NCBI GenBank assembly: GCA_934131005.1
Contig: CAKOYV010000004.1
Span: 41,295 to 105,294, forward strand
Direction: 5' to 3'
Length of the DNA: 64,000 bases
Source of the DNA: an uncultured Bacilli bacterium
GTDB lineage: Bacteria; Bacillota_I; Bacilli_A; RF39; UBA660
In this document: in pieces, positions 42,090 to 51,128 of the stretch
How the letters are laid out: every line of letters starts with the position of its first letter
Numbering within the stretch: the stretch's first letter is position 1
The notes under the pieces: generated by a model
Told to the model about the DNA's origin: nothing
Databases searched by the model: none
What the model saw: only the letters and a program-made list of their open reading frames with translations
Position numbers and translations under genes: made by a program

Positions 42090-42394
42090 GAAACACCACC
42101 AGAACAACAACTCTTTGTATCAGTAAAAGATAAATACTTATGATTTATTTTCATAACAATATACATAAGTTTATTATAACAATCCATATACTTCTTATAA
42201 TCAGGATAAGTATAAAGCTTCTTTCTTATCTCCATAATATAATAATCATCACTACTATCTTGCCCCATCTTAATTAACTTCATAATCTCCCCATTAGCCA
42301 TAATCTTCTCTTTACATAAACTAATATCCTTAATAATATCACTTTTCTCTATTTCATCAATAACTAAAAAAGTTTTCTCCATAACCTCATTCAT
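42086..42394 (-). CDS. ylbF: YlbF family protein
   Basis: 102 residues, AGGGGAAG before the ATG. Helical, with the YlbF/YmcA-type pattern (SDIIKDISLCKEKIMANGEIMKLIK ... YPDYKKYMDCYNKLMYIVMKINHKYL). C-terminus ends TKSCCSGGVS, with two adjacent Cys that recall the Fe-S-ligating cysteines described for the YlbF-YmcA-YaaT complex. In Bacillus that complex helps RNase Y-dependent mRNA maturation and influences competence, biofilm and sporulation. The call rests on position between ylbE and rsmD plus fold pattern. Confidence 0.75.
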   Translation of the reverse strand: MNEVMEKTFLVIDEIEKSDIIKDISLCKEKIMANGEIMKLIKMGQDSSDDYYIMEIRKKLYTYPDYKKYMDCYNKLMYIVMKINHKYLSFTDTKSCCSGGVS

Positions 42395-42429
42395 CTATAT
42401 CTTCCCCTCTTACTGTTATTATACACTAC

Positions 42430-42651
42430 TTATTTTAATACATCAAGAAAACTTTGTATCACTCCAATATTCTCAATTGTTCTATTTATTTTATCTTCTG
42501 GTGTTAATTTATATTTTACTTTCATATCTGAAACAAAATATCTAAAACTATTACTATTACGATTAAGTTCTTTATACCAATATGAATTCTCTCTCAAAAA
42601 TCTTTTTAAATTAATATCATTATTTATCTTATATTGCACATCATACATCAT
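42430..42651 (-). CDS. ylbE: YlbE-like protein
   Basis: 73 residues, with FLRENSYWYKELNRNSNSF matching the YlbE signature (RxNPxWYRxLxRxP). Function unknown. It starts 2 nt after the preceding ylbD-like gene and precedes ylbF, as in Bacillus. Confidence 0.8.
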   Translation of the reverse strand: MMYDVQYKINNDINLKRFLRENSYWYKELNRNSNSFRYFVSDMKVKYKLTPEDKINRTIENIGVIQSFLDVLK

Positions 42652-42653
42652 AA

Positions 42654-43034
42654 CTAGTCCTCAAACCTCCTATATAATGGCCTAGGATTATATCCCTTAC
42701 CTCCGGCATTCTTACTAATAAACAAATCTCCAAATAAAGATAAAGTCTTCTGCAGTGAAGTAATACCTTCCTGCACTTTATCAATATCAACATTCTTAGC
42801 CATTTTAACTAAATCATCCAATTTAAAAGAACTACCTGAGCCACTATTACTATTCTTACTACTTCTATCATTACTATCATCTAAATACTTATTCCAACTC
42901 TCCTGATCATCACCATACATATCAAACATCTCATAAAGCTCCTGCCAACTCTTACTACCATTTTTAACATAACTAATCAAAAAAGGATTAGCACGAACAA
43001 ACTCCTTAAAATCTACTATTTTACTATTAGACAT
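42654..43034 (-). CDS. ylbD: YlbD-like (putative spore coat-type) protein
   Basis: 126 residues from ATG 43034 (AGAAGG 8 nt upstream; a GTG at 43043 is less likely). The N-terminal KIVDFKEFVRANPFLISYVKNGSKSWQELYEMFDMYGDDQESWNKYL matches the YlbD coat family, with its conserved WQ-x-LYE and W residues. The Ser/Asn-rich linker and C-terminal RPLYRRFED are typical. In Bacillus it is annotated as a coat protein. Here it fits the ylbD-ylbE-ylbF-rsmD block. Confidence 0.78.
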   Translation of the reverse strand: MSNSKIVDFKEFVRANPFLISYVKNGSKSWQELYEMFDMYGDDQESWNKYLDDSNDRSSKNSNSGSGSSFKLDDLVKMAKNVDIDKVQEGITSLQKTLSLFGDLFISKNAGGKGYNPRPLYRRFED

Positions 43035-43105
43035 ATTAATCACCTTCTATATAATTATATGCCCAAAGAAAAAAAAGAACATAAATTTTTAAAATATGTT
43101 CTAAA

Positions 43106-45250
43106 CTATTTAGTTCTCTCTACACTAAGAGTAAAAGGTAAATTATTAAGATCAACAATAAATTTATTAAGTGCCTCTAAATTAGATACCAATACTGTCA
43201 AACTATATATTTTATATTCACTCTTATTAATTGTTGAAACACTATCAATTCCAATAGAATTATAACTAGCTCTTGTAATAATATCTAATAAATTATCACT
43301 AGTATTTGTATGAACAATAATATCTGTAAAATACTTCTTACCATCAGTATTATTCCACTTAACCTTAACTAATCTATCATCAAGAGAAGTAATATTTCCA
43401 CAAGTAATTCTATGAACAGTAATACCAGATCCTTTAGTAATATAACCTATAATTTTATCACCTGGAATAGGTTTACAACAACCACTAAGATTAACTTTAA
43501 CATCATCTAACCCCTCAACCAAAACATCATTTTTACTATTTTGTTTAACTTTATTTACATTATTAATCTTAGCCTTCTCATTCCCCTCATCATTTCCCTT
43601 TAATACCCTAATAACAGATAAAGGAGAAATTTTACCAGAACCTATATTAATATATAACTCATTAATATTCTGAACCTTAAGTTCATTCAAAATAAGTAAA
43701 ACATTCTTATTAGAAAGTGACGAATTTATTGCCATATTATTTTTTCTAAGCTCACTATTAAGCATCTCTTGACCACGAGATAAATTATCATCTTTCTCTA
43801 ACTTACTATAAAAAGATCTAATCTTATTCTTAGCATGACTAGTAACAACAAAGTTAAGCCAATCCTTATTAGGCCCACGACTAGCTTTACTAGTATTAAT
43901 TTTAATAATATCCCCCGTCTTCAAATGATAATCCAAAGGCACAATACTATCATTAACAATTGCTCCAACAACAGAATTTCCAACCTCAGTATGAACCTTA
44001 TAAGCAAAATCAACGGGCGTCGAATTACGAGGAAGCTCCAAAACATCACCCTTAGGCGTATAAACATAAATAGAATCAGTCGTAAGTACATCTTGTTTTA
44101 TACTATTAATAAATTCCTCAGGACTATCACTATCCTCATTAAGCTCCATAATACTTCTAAATATCTGCAACTTAGCCTCCATAGAATCCTTAACAGTCTT
44201 AACACTAGCCCCACGAGCTTTATAAGTCCAATGTGATGCAATACCATACTCAGCAATCTTATGCATCTCATAAGTCCTAATCTGAATCTCAAACAACTTT
44301 CCATAAGTTCCAAAAACAGTAGTATGAAGTGACTGATATAAATTAGTCTTAGGCATTGCAATATAATCCTTAAATCTATTAGGAACAGGCTTATACTTAG
44401 AATGAATAAGACCCAAAACCAAATAACATTCACTCTTCGTATTAACTAAAACACGAAGTGCCAAAATATCATAAATATCACTAAATTTCTTTCCCTTCTG
44501 CATCTTCTTATAAATACTATAAATACTCTTACTACGTCCAAATATCTCATGATGAATATTATGTTCAACCAACATATTAGAAACATCACTAAGCATACGA
44601 GCAACATCAGCATCCATCTCTGTCTTCTTAGCATTCAATTTCTCCAAAATATCAAAATAAGCATCTGGCTTTAAATATCTAAGAGACAAATCCTCAAGCT
44701 CACTCTTAATCTTATTAATACCAAGCCTATCCGCAACCGGCGTCAATATCTCTAAAGTCTCCCTAGCCTTCTTCTTCTGTCTCTCAAGAGGCATAACATA
44801 CAATGTTCTCATATTATGAAGTCTATCTGCAAGCTTAATAATAATAACTCTAACATCCTCAGACAAACCAACCAAAATCTTCCTTTGATTAGCCGCCATC
44901 TGTTCTCCCGCATTCGAAAAATGCAATCTATTTATCTTCGTCACCCCATCAACAAGAAGAGCAACCTCACTTCCAAAAAGTTCCGTAATTTCTTCTTTAG
45001 TACTATCAGTATCTTCAATAGTATCATGAAGAAGAGCCGCTGCCATACAAGCTGCATCAGCATTAATATCCGTAAGAATCATAGCCACATTCAAAGGATG
45101 AGTAATATAATCATCTCCACTTATTCTCTTTACCCCAAAATGCTTCTTATAAGCATAATCATAAGCCCTATTAACCAAGTCAATATCTTCAGGATCATTA
45201 TCATACCTCTTAAACTCACTAATTAAATCATTAATAGTAATATCTCGCAT
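43106..45250 (-). CDS. rel: (p)ppGpp synthetase/hydrolase, Rel family
   Basis: 714 residues from ATG 45250. The promoter at 45276-45304 would start RNA at about the upstream Met (45268), so the inner ATG with GGAAG is the real start. HD hydrolase: HPLNVAMIL...AALLHDTIEDT; synthetase: FKDYIAMPKTNLYQSLHTTVFG and FEIQIRT; then TGS (YVYTPKGDVLELPRNSTPVDFAY), the zinc-finger/helical region with CCKPIPGDKIIGY, and a C-terminal ACT domain. Both catalytic halves look intact, so it is bifunctional: it makes (p)ppGpp during amino-acid starvation and removes it afterwards. Dtd and other usual neighbours are absent. A single gene with its own promoter. Confidence 0.96.
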   Translation of the reverse strand: MRDITINDLISEFKRYDNDPEDIDLVNRAYDYAYKKHFGVKRISGDDYITHPLNVAMILTDINADAACMAAALLHDTIEDTDSTKEEITELFGSEVALLVDGVTKINRLHFSNAGEQMAANQRKILVGLSEDVRVIIIKLADRLHNMRTLYVMPLERQKKKARETLEILTPVADRLGINKIKSELEDLSLRYLKPDAYFDILEKLNAKKTEMDADVARMLSDVSNMLVEHNIHHEIFGRSKSIYSIYKKMQKGKKFSDIYDILALRVLVNTKSECYLVLGLIHSKYKPVPNRFKDYIAMPKTNLYQSLHTTVFGTYGKLFEIQIRTYEMHKIAEYGIASHWTYKARGASVKTVKDSMEAKLQIFRSIMELNEDSDSPEEFINSIKQDVLTTDSIYVYTPKGDVLELPRNSTPVDFAYKVHTEVGNSVVGAIVNDSIVPLDYHLKTGDIIKINTSKASRGPNKDWLNFVVTSHAKNKIRSFYSKLEKDDNLSRGQEMLNSELRKNNMAINSSLSNKNVLLILNELKVQNINELYINIGSGKISPLSVIRVLKGNDEGNEKAKINNVNKVKQNSKNDVLVEGLDDVKVNLSGCCKPIPGDKIIGYITKGSGITVHRITCGNITSLDDRLVKVKWNNTDGKKYFTDIIVHTNTSDNLLDIITRASYNSIGIDSVSTINKSEYKIYSLTVLVSNLEALNKFIVDLNNLPFTLSVERTK

Positions 45251-45275
45251 ATCATCACTTCCATTCATAAATAAA

Positions 45276-45304
45276 ATATTAAAACTTTTCTAAAATATTG
45301 TCAA
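45276..45304 (-). promoter_or_regulatory. rel promoter
   Basis: Perfect -35 TTGACA (45304-45299), a 17-nt spacer, -10 TAATAT (45281-45276). The start point falls near 45268, giving a leader of about 18 nt and deciding the rel start. Confidence 0.7.
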
Positions 45305-45329
45305 GAAAAAAAGAGCTAGCAATTAACTC
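45305..45329 (-). terminator. secDF terminator
   Basis: GAGCTA (45313-45318) pairs with TAACTC (45324-45329; one G-U on the minus strand) and overlaps the secDF stop; a T7 run follows. The rel promoter begins immediately after. Confidence 0.7.
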
Positions 45330-47715
45330 CTTTAATCTTAATTTCTTCAGGTCCATCATCTAAATCAACCTTATCCTTCTTAGGCTTATGCAAACTACGA
45401 GTCTCCAAAATTAACCATAACTGATTAGAAATATAAATAGAAGAATAAACACCTGCTATAAATCCAACAAACAAAGCAATATTAAAGTTTACAATTTCAT
45501 GAGCTCCCATTACCATCAAACAAATAACAGGAATAATAGTAGTTACTGTAGTCAAAATACTTCTAAAGAAAGTAATTCTAACACTATTATTAACTAACTC
45601 TACCAAATCTTCATCCTCTATAACTCTAACTGGTAAATTCTTCTTACTTCCCTTCTTCTTAGCATCCTTCTTACTCTTCTTAAACTCCATCTCCTTCTCA
45701 TCACGCATCTTAATATAATTTTCACGAATCATATCAAAAGTAACTATTGTATCATTAATAGAGTATCCTATAATTGTAAGCATTGCCGCTATAAAAATTG
45801 TAGAAATTTCTAACTTAAATATACAGAAGAACAAAATAATTATCGTAACATCATGGAAAAGAGCTACTATTGCTGCAACAGCATAATTAAACTTAAATCT
45901 AAAGCTAACATACACCAAAATTCCCACTAAAGCTATCAAAACAGAATAAATAGCATTTTTAACAAGCTCTTGCTTAACAACCTTACTAACAGTATAAATA
46001 TTAGTATTAGTCTTATATTCCTTCTCTAAAGATTTAGATAGCTTCTTAATCTGATTTTTATTCAAAACCTCATCAATTATTAAAGTAATATCAGACTTAG
46101 TCTCACTTTCCTTCTTAATTGTATAGCCAAATTTTTTCATATCATCTTCTAAACTCTTCATCTTAACTTTATCATTCAAATTAACTGTAACACTAGTTCC
46201 ACCAGTAAAATCTACCCCTAAATTAGCTCCTCTATAAAGAGTTAAACAAAGTCCAACAATTATAACAATCAAAGTCCCTGTTAAGAAATATTTTCTATTT
46301 CTAACAAACTCCAATTTTTTAAATGGCACATTAATTTTATCACTCTTATGAATTTTCTTTTTATTAACTCCAACAAACAAATTAGGCTTATCATCAAAAA
46401 ATCCACTCTTAACAAACAAATATAATATAAATTTAATAAAGTATACCATTACTAATACTGTAACAATAGTACTAATTATCAACATCGTAGCAAATCCCTT
46501 AACAGAACTCTCTCCAAAAATAAAGATAATAATTGCAACAATCATCGTCGTAATATTAGCATCTATAATACTAGAAAAAGATGATTTATTACCAATTTTA
46601 AAAGCCTCTTTTAAACTCTTACCAATTTTCAACTGATCTTTTATTCTCTCAAAACTAATAACATTAGCATCAACAGCCATTCCTATTCCAAGAAGCATCG
46701 CTGCTATACCAGGCAAAGTTAAAACACCATTAATCAAATAGAAAATCAAAAATGATAGTGCTGTATAAATAATAACTCCCATCGAAGCAATAAATCCAGC
46801 AAAATGATAAATACACACCATAAGTAAAATAACTAAACAAATACCAACAATACCTGCCATCATCGTTTTATTTAAACTATTAGCCCCAAAAGAAGCCTCA
46901 ACTGTACGAGAAGACACCTCAGAAAGTTTAGTAGGCAAAGCTCCTGAATTAATAAGTTCAACCAAATTAGTAGCCTCTTTCTCCGTAAAGTTACCACTAA
47001 TAATAACATCACTAGAAAAGCCCTCACTAACAGTTGCTGCACTTAAACAATGAGAATCATTTAAACTACCACAATTTTCCTTCTCACTAGAATAACTATC
47101 ACTATCTTCATCATAATCTAACCAAATAACAATAACATTATTCTCCTTCTTAGAAATCCTACTAGTAACATCATAAAAAGTATCTGTATCCTTAATTGAT
47201 AAACTAACAGCAGGACGTCCCTTCTGATCTTTAGTAACCTTAGCATTTCCTCCCAATACATCACTAGTCATAAGTAGATGATCTGTAGAATCTCTAAAAG
47301 TTAATGAAGCCGTCGAAGCAAGTACTTCTCTAGCTTCCTCTTTATTTTTAATACCTGCTAATTTTACTCTAATCTTATCATCGCCCTCAATAGTAATCTC
47401 TGGCTCACTAACTCCTAAAATATCAATTCTCTTAACCAAAGATTGATAAGTATTATAAACCATATCACTATCAAGCTTAGTATTCTTCTTAATAGGAGAA
47501 ACTTCATATAATACCTCAAATCCTCCTTGTAAATCTAATCCATAATTAGTCTTACTCAAAATAGGCCCTATAGATATTAAACAACCAATAATAATACATA
47601 TACAAATACCTAATCCAGATAACATTCTCCCTATCTTATTCTTAAATCTACAATAAAGTACAATACTAATTAAACAACAAGCAACTAGTATAACATAAAT
47701 AATCCTTAAATCCAT
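45316..47715 (-). CDS. secDF: Protein translocase subunit SecDF (fused)
   Basis: 799 residues; a fusion of SecD and SecF as in Bacillus. SecD half: first helix, then LDLQGGFEVLYEV, the P1 periplasmic-type domain, and the helical block with LLGIGMAVDANVISFERIKD. SecF half: RGANLGVDFTGGTSVTVNL and later IGYSINDTIVTFDMIRENY. About twelve transmembrane helices in total. SecDF uses the proton gradient to pull exported proteins through SecYEG. A Ser/Asp/Cys-containing insertion (about 200-235) is in the P1 domain. ATG behind GAGGGAGAATG. The ComN-like gene is 12 nt upstream. Confidence 0.97.
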   Translation of the reverse strand: MDLRIIYVILVACCLISIVLYCRFKNKIGRMLSGLGICICIIIGCLISIGPILSKTNYGLDLQGGFEVLYEVSPIKKNTKLDSDMVYNTYQSLVKRIDILGVSEPEITIEGDDKIRVKLAGIKNKEEAREVLASTASLTFRDSTDHLLMTSDVLGGNAKVTKDQKGRPAVSLSIKDTDTFYDVTSRISKKENNVIVIWLDYDEDSDSYSSEKENCGSLNDSHCLSAATVSEGFSSDVIISGNFTEKEATNLVELINSGALPTKLSEVSSRTVEASFGANSLNKTMMAGIVGICLVILLMVCIYHFAGFIASMGVIIYTALSFLIFYLINGVLTLPGIAAMLLGIGMAVDANVISFERIKDQLKIGKSLKEAFKIGNKSSFSSIIDANITTMIVAIIIFIFGESSVKGFATMLIISTIVTVLVMVYFIKFILYLFVKSGFFDDKPNLFVGVNKKKIHKSDKINVPFKKLEFVRNRKYFLTGTLIVIIVGLCLTLYRGANLGVDFTGGTSVTVNLNDKVKMKSLEDDMKKFGYTIKKESETKSDITLIIDEVLNKNQIKKLSKSLEKEYKTNTNIYTVSKVVKQELVKNAIYSVLIALVGILVYVSFRFKFNYAVAAIVALFHDVTIIILFFCIFKLEISTIFIAAMLTIIGYSINDTIVTFDMIRENYIKMRDEKEMEFKKSKKDAKKKGSKKNLPVRVIEDEDLVELVNNSVRITFFRSILTTVTTIIPVICLMVMGAHEIVNFNIALFVGFIAGVYSSIYISNQLWLILETRSLHKPKKDKVDLDDGPEEIKIKGVNC

Positions 47716-47727
47716 AACATTCTCCCT

Positions 47728-47967
47728 CTAACTATTATTACTCTTAACATAAATATCTATATCTTTATTATCAACATGAATTATATCATTAACCATATCT
47801 GAAATAGTTAAATCAACACTACTACGCCATTTATTAACTTTCAAATAATTCCAAATATCCATCCTCTTAATATTATCATAGCCACTCCCTTTAATTAATC
47901 TCATTTTAACATTAAGAGCCGGAATTAAATTTCTATATAACTCCTCCTGACTTCTATATTCATACAT
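47728..47967 (-). CDS. comN: ComN-like post-transcriptional regulator
   Basis: 79 residues from ATG 47967 (TGTGGTGATAAAT upstream). The pattern LYRNLIPALNVKMRLIKGSGYDNIKRMDIWNYLKVNKWRSSVDLTISDMVNDIIHVD fits the ComN/post-transcriptional regulator family (helices, a WxYLxxxKW core, then a short beta/helix). In Bacillus ComN affects competence-gene transcripts. Position right before secDF is the same as in Bacillus. C-terminus is short. Confidence 0.75.
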   Translation of the reverse strand: MYEYRSQEELYRNLIPALNVKMRLIKGSGYDNIKRMDIWNYLKVNKWRSSVDLTISDMVNDIIHVDNKDIDIYVKSNNS

Positions 47968-48025
47968 ATTTATCACCACAAAACAATTATACAACAAAAT
48001 TAAACAAATTTACAAGAAAAAATCC

Positions 48026-48054
48026 TTGAAAAAGATTAAAAAATGTGCTAAAAT
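48026..48054 (+). promoter_or_regulatory. tRNA-Glu promoter
   Basis: TTGAAA (48026-48031), a 17-nt spacer, an extended -10 TGC-TAAAAT (48049-48054). The start lies a few bases before the tRNA. Confidence 0.75.
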
Positions 48055-48066
48055 TAAATTGTTATC

Positions 48067-48142
48067 GGCCAATTGGTGAAGTGGTTAACACATAGCCCTC
48101 TCAAGGCTACATTCATGGGTTCAAATCCCATATTGGTCACCA
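48067..48142 (+). tRNA. tRNA-Glu (anticodon CTC)
   Basis: 76 nt cloverleaf: acceptor GGCCAAT pairs with ATTGGTC (one G-U), D arm GTG...CAC, anticodon stem TAGCC/GGCTA around the loop CTCTCAA (anticodon CTC, reading GAG), T arm ATGGG/CCCAT with loop TTCAAAT, discriminator A and encoded CCA. The sequence resembles Bacillus tRNA-Glu, here with a CTC anticodon (wobble C), so another tRNA-Glu (TTC) must exist elsewhere for GAA. Single gene with its own promoter and terminator. Confidence 0.97.
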
Positions 48143-48180
48143 GATTAATAACTACTCTTAATATAGAGTTTAAATAGAAG

Positions 48181-48210
48181 ACACTATCATTATGTTGATA
48201 GTGTTTTTTT
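48181..48210 (+). terminator. tRNA-Glu terminator
   Basis: Nine-bp perfect stem (48181-48189 with 48196-48204) and a run of T. Confidence 0.85.
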
Positions 48211-48264
48211 TATATTAAATTATTTACTCATTCAATCAAAAATAGCCTTCACAAAAATTAACAA

Positions 48265-48684
48265 TCAACACTTAATTTTCAAATCATTATTAAATAAATC
48301 AAATAAAAATGGTGATATTTTTTCATCTTTTAAATCATCTAATGAACTAATTAATCTATATTCTGAATGTTCTTCTAATTGTAATTTTATATTTTTAATA
48401 TCATCAATTAAATCACATAGATAAACTAATCTTATAAAAATCAAATCTTTACTTTCATCATAATTACTATCTTCATGAATAATCATCGTTAGAATAATAT
48501 TAAGTCCTATCTCTTCCCTAGTCTCTCTAACTAGTGCTTCCCTTGGTAATTCTCCATAATCTGCCAATCCTCCAGGAATATCCCAATATTCAGGATATGT
48601 TGTCTCACAACTAGAACGTTTAGTTAATAAAAATTTATTATTAACTTTAATCAAAGTATGTACAATAATTCTATTACCATTCAC
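48265..48684 (-). CDS. NUDIX hydrolase
   Basis: 139 residues from GTG 48684, because AGAGGAG sits 9 nt before it and the protein then starts MNGNRIIVHTLIKVNNKFLL; the frame is open to 48765 but that part has no ribosome site. The NUDIX box GGLADYGELPREALVRETREEIG (Gly, Glu and REExE) is complete, with WDIPGG before it. Such enzymes cleave nucleoside diphosphates linked to another group, often in house-cleaning. Substrate not determinable. It follows the membrane gene by about 70 nt. Confidence 0.88.
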   Translation of the reverse strand: MNGNRIIVHTLIKVNNKFLLTKRSSCETTYPEYWDIPGGLADYGELPREALVRETREEIGLNIILTMIIHEDSNYDESKDLIFIRLVYLCDLIDDIKNIKLQLEEHSEYRLISSLDDLKDEKISPFLFDLFNNDLKIKC

Positions 48685-48754
48685 AAATATCCACTCCTCT
48701 AAAAATTTTAATATATATTCAGAAAAAAAGAAATCTCCCAAAAAAGAGAAATCT

Positions 48755-50224
48755 CTAATCTTCATTACTTAAATATTCAAACAAAGCAAATCTTCCTTCT
48801 TTATGAACCAATTTATAATTAGGAGATGCTGATAATATTTGATTCAAATCTGTATCTACATAAATAAGAATATGTGTAATATCATACTTATTAAATACTC
48901 TACCATAATTACTAGTAATATGCATACATTCATCAAATATATCAAACTTACCATTAAAAGGCTTCGTATATAAATCACTTCTAGAATCAATATAAACTTT
49001 CAAATCACGATAAAGTAAATAACTACCAAAATCATAATCATTATAAAGTCTAATCTTTTTAACATCCATATTCTTATACATATAATCAACCATCGAAACA
49101 GGATACAAATCTTCATCAATAAAACTCTTCTTAGCATTAACATTGTAGACAAAAACAGAAGTAATAATTACCACTACCAGGACAATAAAATATCCCAAAC
49201 TAGGTATCTCTATATCACTAACTTTACTAATATCAATAACACTACAAAGCAATCTACACAAATATATAGTCCCTATAACAGCAAGCAAACTAACATGTCT
49301 ACTAGATAAAAAGGCCATAATAACCAAACCACATATCATAAACAAATCTCTTAGCCTAATTTTAACTTTCATAAAAATAAGTGGTATTAATAATATTAAC
49401 AAATATCCCCATACAAAAGCATTTTCAACTAAAACAAGTGGCTTATGTTCCTCAATAAACTTCATAGTATCCCCTTGTAATGTCTTAATAAAATAAGTAT
49501 AAGGCGTAAAACCAATTGGAGTAAGCAATCCTAAAAACAAACTTATTCCAAAAACAATAAGCAACATTTTAATATTATCTTCTTTTTTTATAATAACTTT
49601 ATCATAAAATAAATTCTTAATTCTATCCCACTTAAATTTATTACTAATTTTATAAATAAATGCCTCTGCTACAAAGGGAAGCATCAAAATAAAATAAAAT
49701 GGCCATACAGCAGCATGCATATTAGCTATCAAGATACAAATAACAAACAACCAAGTAGCATACCTCTTATTACTACTAGATAACAACCTCTCTATAAAAT
49801 AAACTTCCAATAAAAATAAAAAATAAGTAAATAACTGTGCTCTAGCAGATGCATAATTAGCAAGCATAATAACTCCCAAAATACTAAATAATAAACTCAT
49901 AAAGTAACTTTTATTAAGCCGCAGATTAATTAAATAAAATGATATACCAATAATTATAAAACAAAGTATTGTAAATACATACAATCCACTAAAATTATAT
50001 AAATCATAAACTTTATAAATAATAACATCATATAACCAATGTGGATAAGTATAACTTAAATTATGCCATGAAAAATGGTCCTTCATATCAATACCATTTT
50101 TCATAACAAGCTTCCCAATCTTAATAGTATAAAAAGTATCATTTTGAAAACTTCTAGGAGTATAAGCAATACATATTGCAATTATTATTAAAATACTAAC
50201 TACTAATAAAGACTTTTTTTTCAC
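48755..50224 (-). CDS. Polytopic membrane protein, possible GT-C-type glycosyltransferase
   Basis: 489 residues with about 11-12 transmembrane helices followed by a C-terminal soluble domain of roughly 120 residues (about 375-489). An acidic loop after the first helix (YTPRSFQNDTFYTIKIGKLVMKNG) and the overall plan are those of GT-C lipid-sugar glycosyltransferases and related DUF families, but no family is certain. Start GTG 50224 or TTG 50227 behind AGTAGGTAG, right at the stop of the nucleotidyltransferase gene, so the two are coupled. The pairing with a sugar-nucleotide enzyme supports a role in cell-surface glycan work; inference only. Confidence 0.65.
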   Translation of the reverse strand: MKKKSLLVVSILIIIAICIAYTPRSFQNDTFYTIKIGKLVMKNGIDMKDHFSWHNLSYTYPHWLYDVIIYKVYDLYNFSGLYVFTILCFIIIGISFYLINLRLNKSYFMSLLFSILGVIMLANYASARAQLFTYFLFLLEVYFIERLLSSSNKRYATWLFVICILIANMHAAVWPFYFILMLPFVAEAFIYKISNKFKWDRIKNLFYDKVIIKKEDNIKMLLIVFGISLFLGLLTPIGFTPYTYFIKTLQGDTMKFIEEHKPLVLVENAFVWGYLLILLIPLIFMKVKIRLRDLFMICGLVIMAFLSSRHVSLLAVIGTIYLCRLLCSVIDISKVSDIEIPSLGYFIVLVVVIITSVFVYNVNAKKSFIDEDLYPVSMVDYMYKNMDVKKIRLYNDYDFGSYLLYRDLKVYIDSRSDLYTKPFNGKFDIFDECMHITSNYGRVFNKYDITHILIYVDTDLNQILSASPNYKLVHKEGRFALFEYLSNED

Positions 50225-50229
50225 CAAAA

Positions 50230-51126
50230 CTACCTACTTTCCCATAAATTACTAGGATAAACACCCTCTTTAATTAAATTATTTATACTATCCTTAAGTT
50301 GCTCTAAATCCTCTCTATAAGTCATTCCATTAAATTTAGATGTTGTATGAAGAACTCTAACCTTGCCACATCCCTCATCAATACTTTTTTGCACAATTGT
50401 AGGTAAATAAAATTCTCCTTTAATTTCATCATAACCTTCATCAAAAAATTCTCTAAAATATCTCTTTGCATCCTCAAATACACGTGGTGTAAAACCAAAT
50501 AAGTTTACAGATACAGGCGTATTTCCATCAATTGGATAGCATTCTGAATCTTCCTCATAAACAAGCTTATCACCAACATAACCTATTTTGGTTCTCTCTG
50601 TAACAGACTCCAAATAATTATCACGAACACAACAAACACCACGAGAAACTGTACCATTATCACTCAAAGTATTACAAAGCTTATAAGCAACCATAGCATA
50701 ATCACCATCTTTATCAACATCCTTAAGATAACTAGCAAGAGTATGAAAAGCATCATATCCATAAAAATCATCAGCATTTATAATAATAAAATTATTATTA
50801 ATATACTCCTCACTACTAAGCAAAGCTTGTCCAGTCCCCCAAGGCTTAACTCTTCCCTCAGAGACAACAATTCCTTCAGGTACATCATCCAATTTTTGAT
50901 AAGCATAACAAACTTCAACCTTCTCTTCAATTCTCTTACCTATAGTATCTCTAAATAAATCTAAATGCTCTTCCTTAATGACAAAAATTACTCTATCAAC
51001 CCCAACTTTTATTGCATCATATATTGAATAATCAATCAAAAACTCTCCACTAGGTCCTACTGGTGTCAATTGTTTCATACCACCAAATCTACTTCCCATA
51101 CCAGCAGCCATTACAACTAAATTCAT
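50230..51126 (-). CDS. Sugar-phosphate nucleotidyltransferase
   Basis: 298 residues. N-terminal VVMAAGMGSRFGGMKQLTPVGPSGEFLIDYSIYDA is the nucleotidyltransferase signature (G-x-G-S/T-R...K), then NADDFYGYDAF (metal-binding Asp) and later SVNLFGFTP. It would activate a sugar-1-phosphate with an NTP; the sugar is unknown. It starts 2 nt after the DUF3267 gene ends (GGAGGAATGTAGAG ribosome site) and is coupled to the next membrane gene, giving a three-gene group DUF3267 - nucleotidyltransferase - membrane protein. Confidence 0.85.
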   Translation of the reverse strand: MNLVVMAAGMGSRFGGMKQLTPVGPSGEFLIDYSIYDAIKVGVDRVIFVIKEEHLDLFRDTIGKRIEEKVEVCYAYQKLDDVPEGIVVSEGRVKPWGTGQALLSSEEYINNNFIIINADDFYGYDAFHTLASYLKDVDKDGDYAMVAYKLCNTLSDNGTVSRGVCCVRDNYLESVTERTKIGYVGDKLVYEEDSECYPIDGNTPVSVNLFGFTPRVFEDAKRYFREFFDEGYDEIKGEFYLPTIVQKSIDEGCGKVRVLHTTSKFNGMTYREDLEQLKDSINNLIKEGVYPSNLWESR

Positions 51127-51128
51127 CT

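Noticed and set aside
48721..48765. Direct repeat GAGATTTC at the end of the membrane-protein gene considered as a terminator
   Set aside because: The copies are direct rather than inverted, so no good stem forms; only a 4-bp hairpin is possible.
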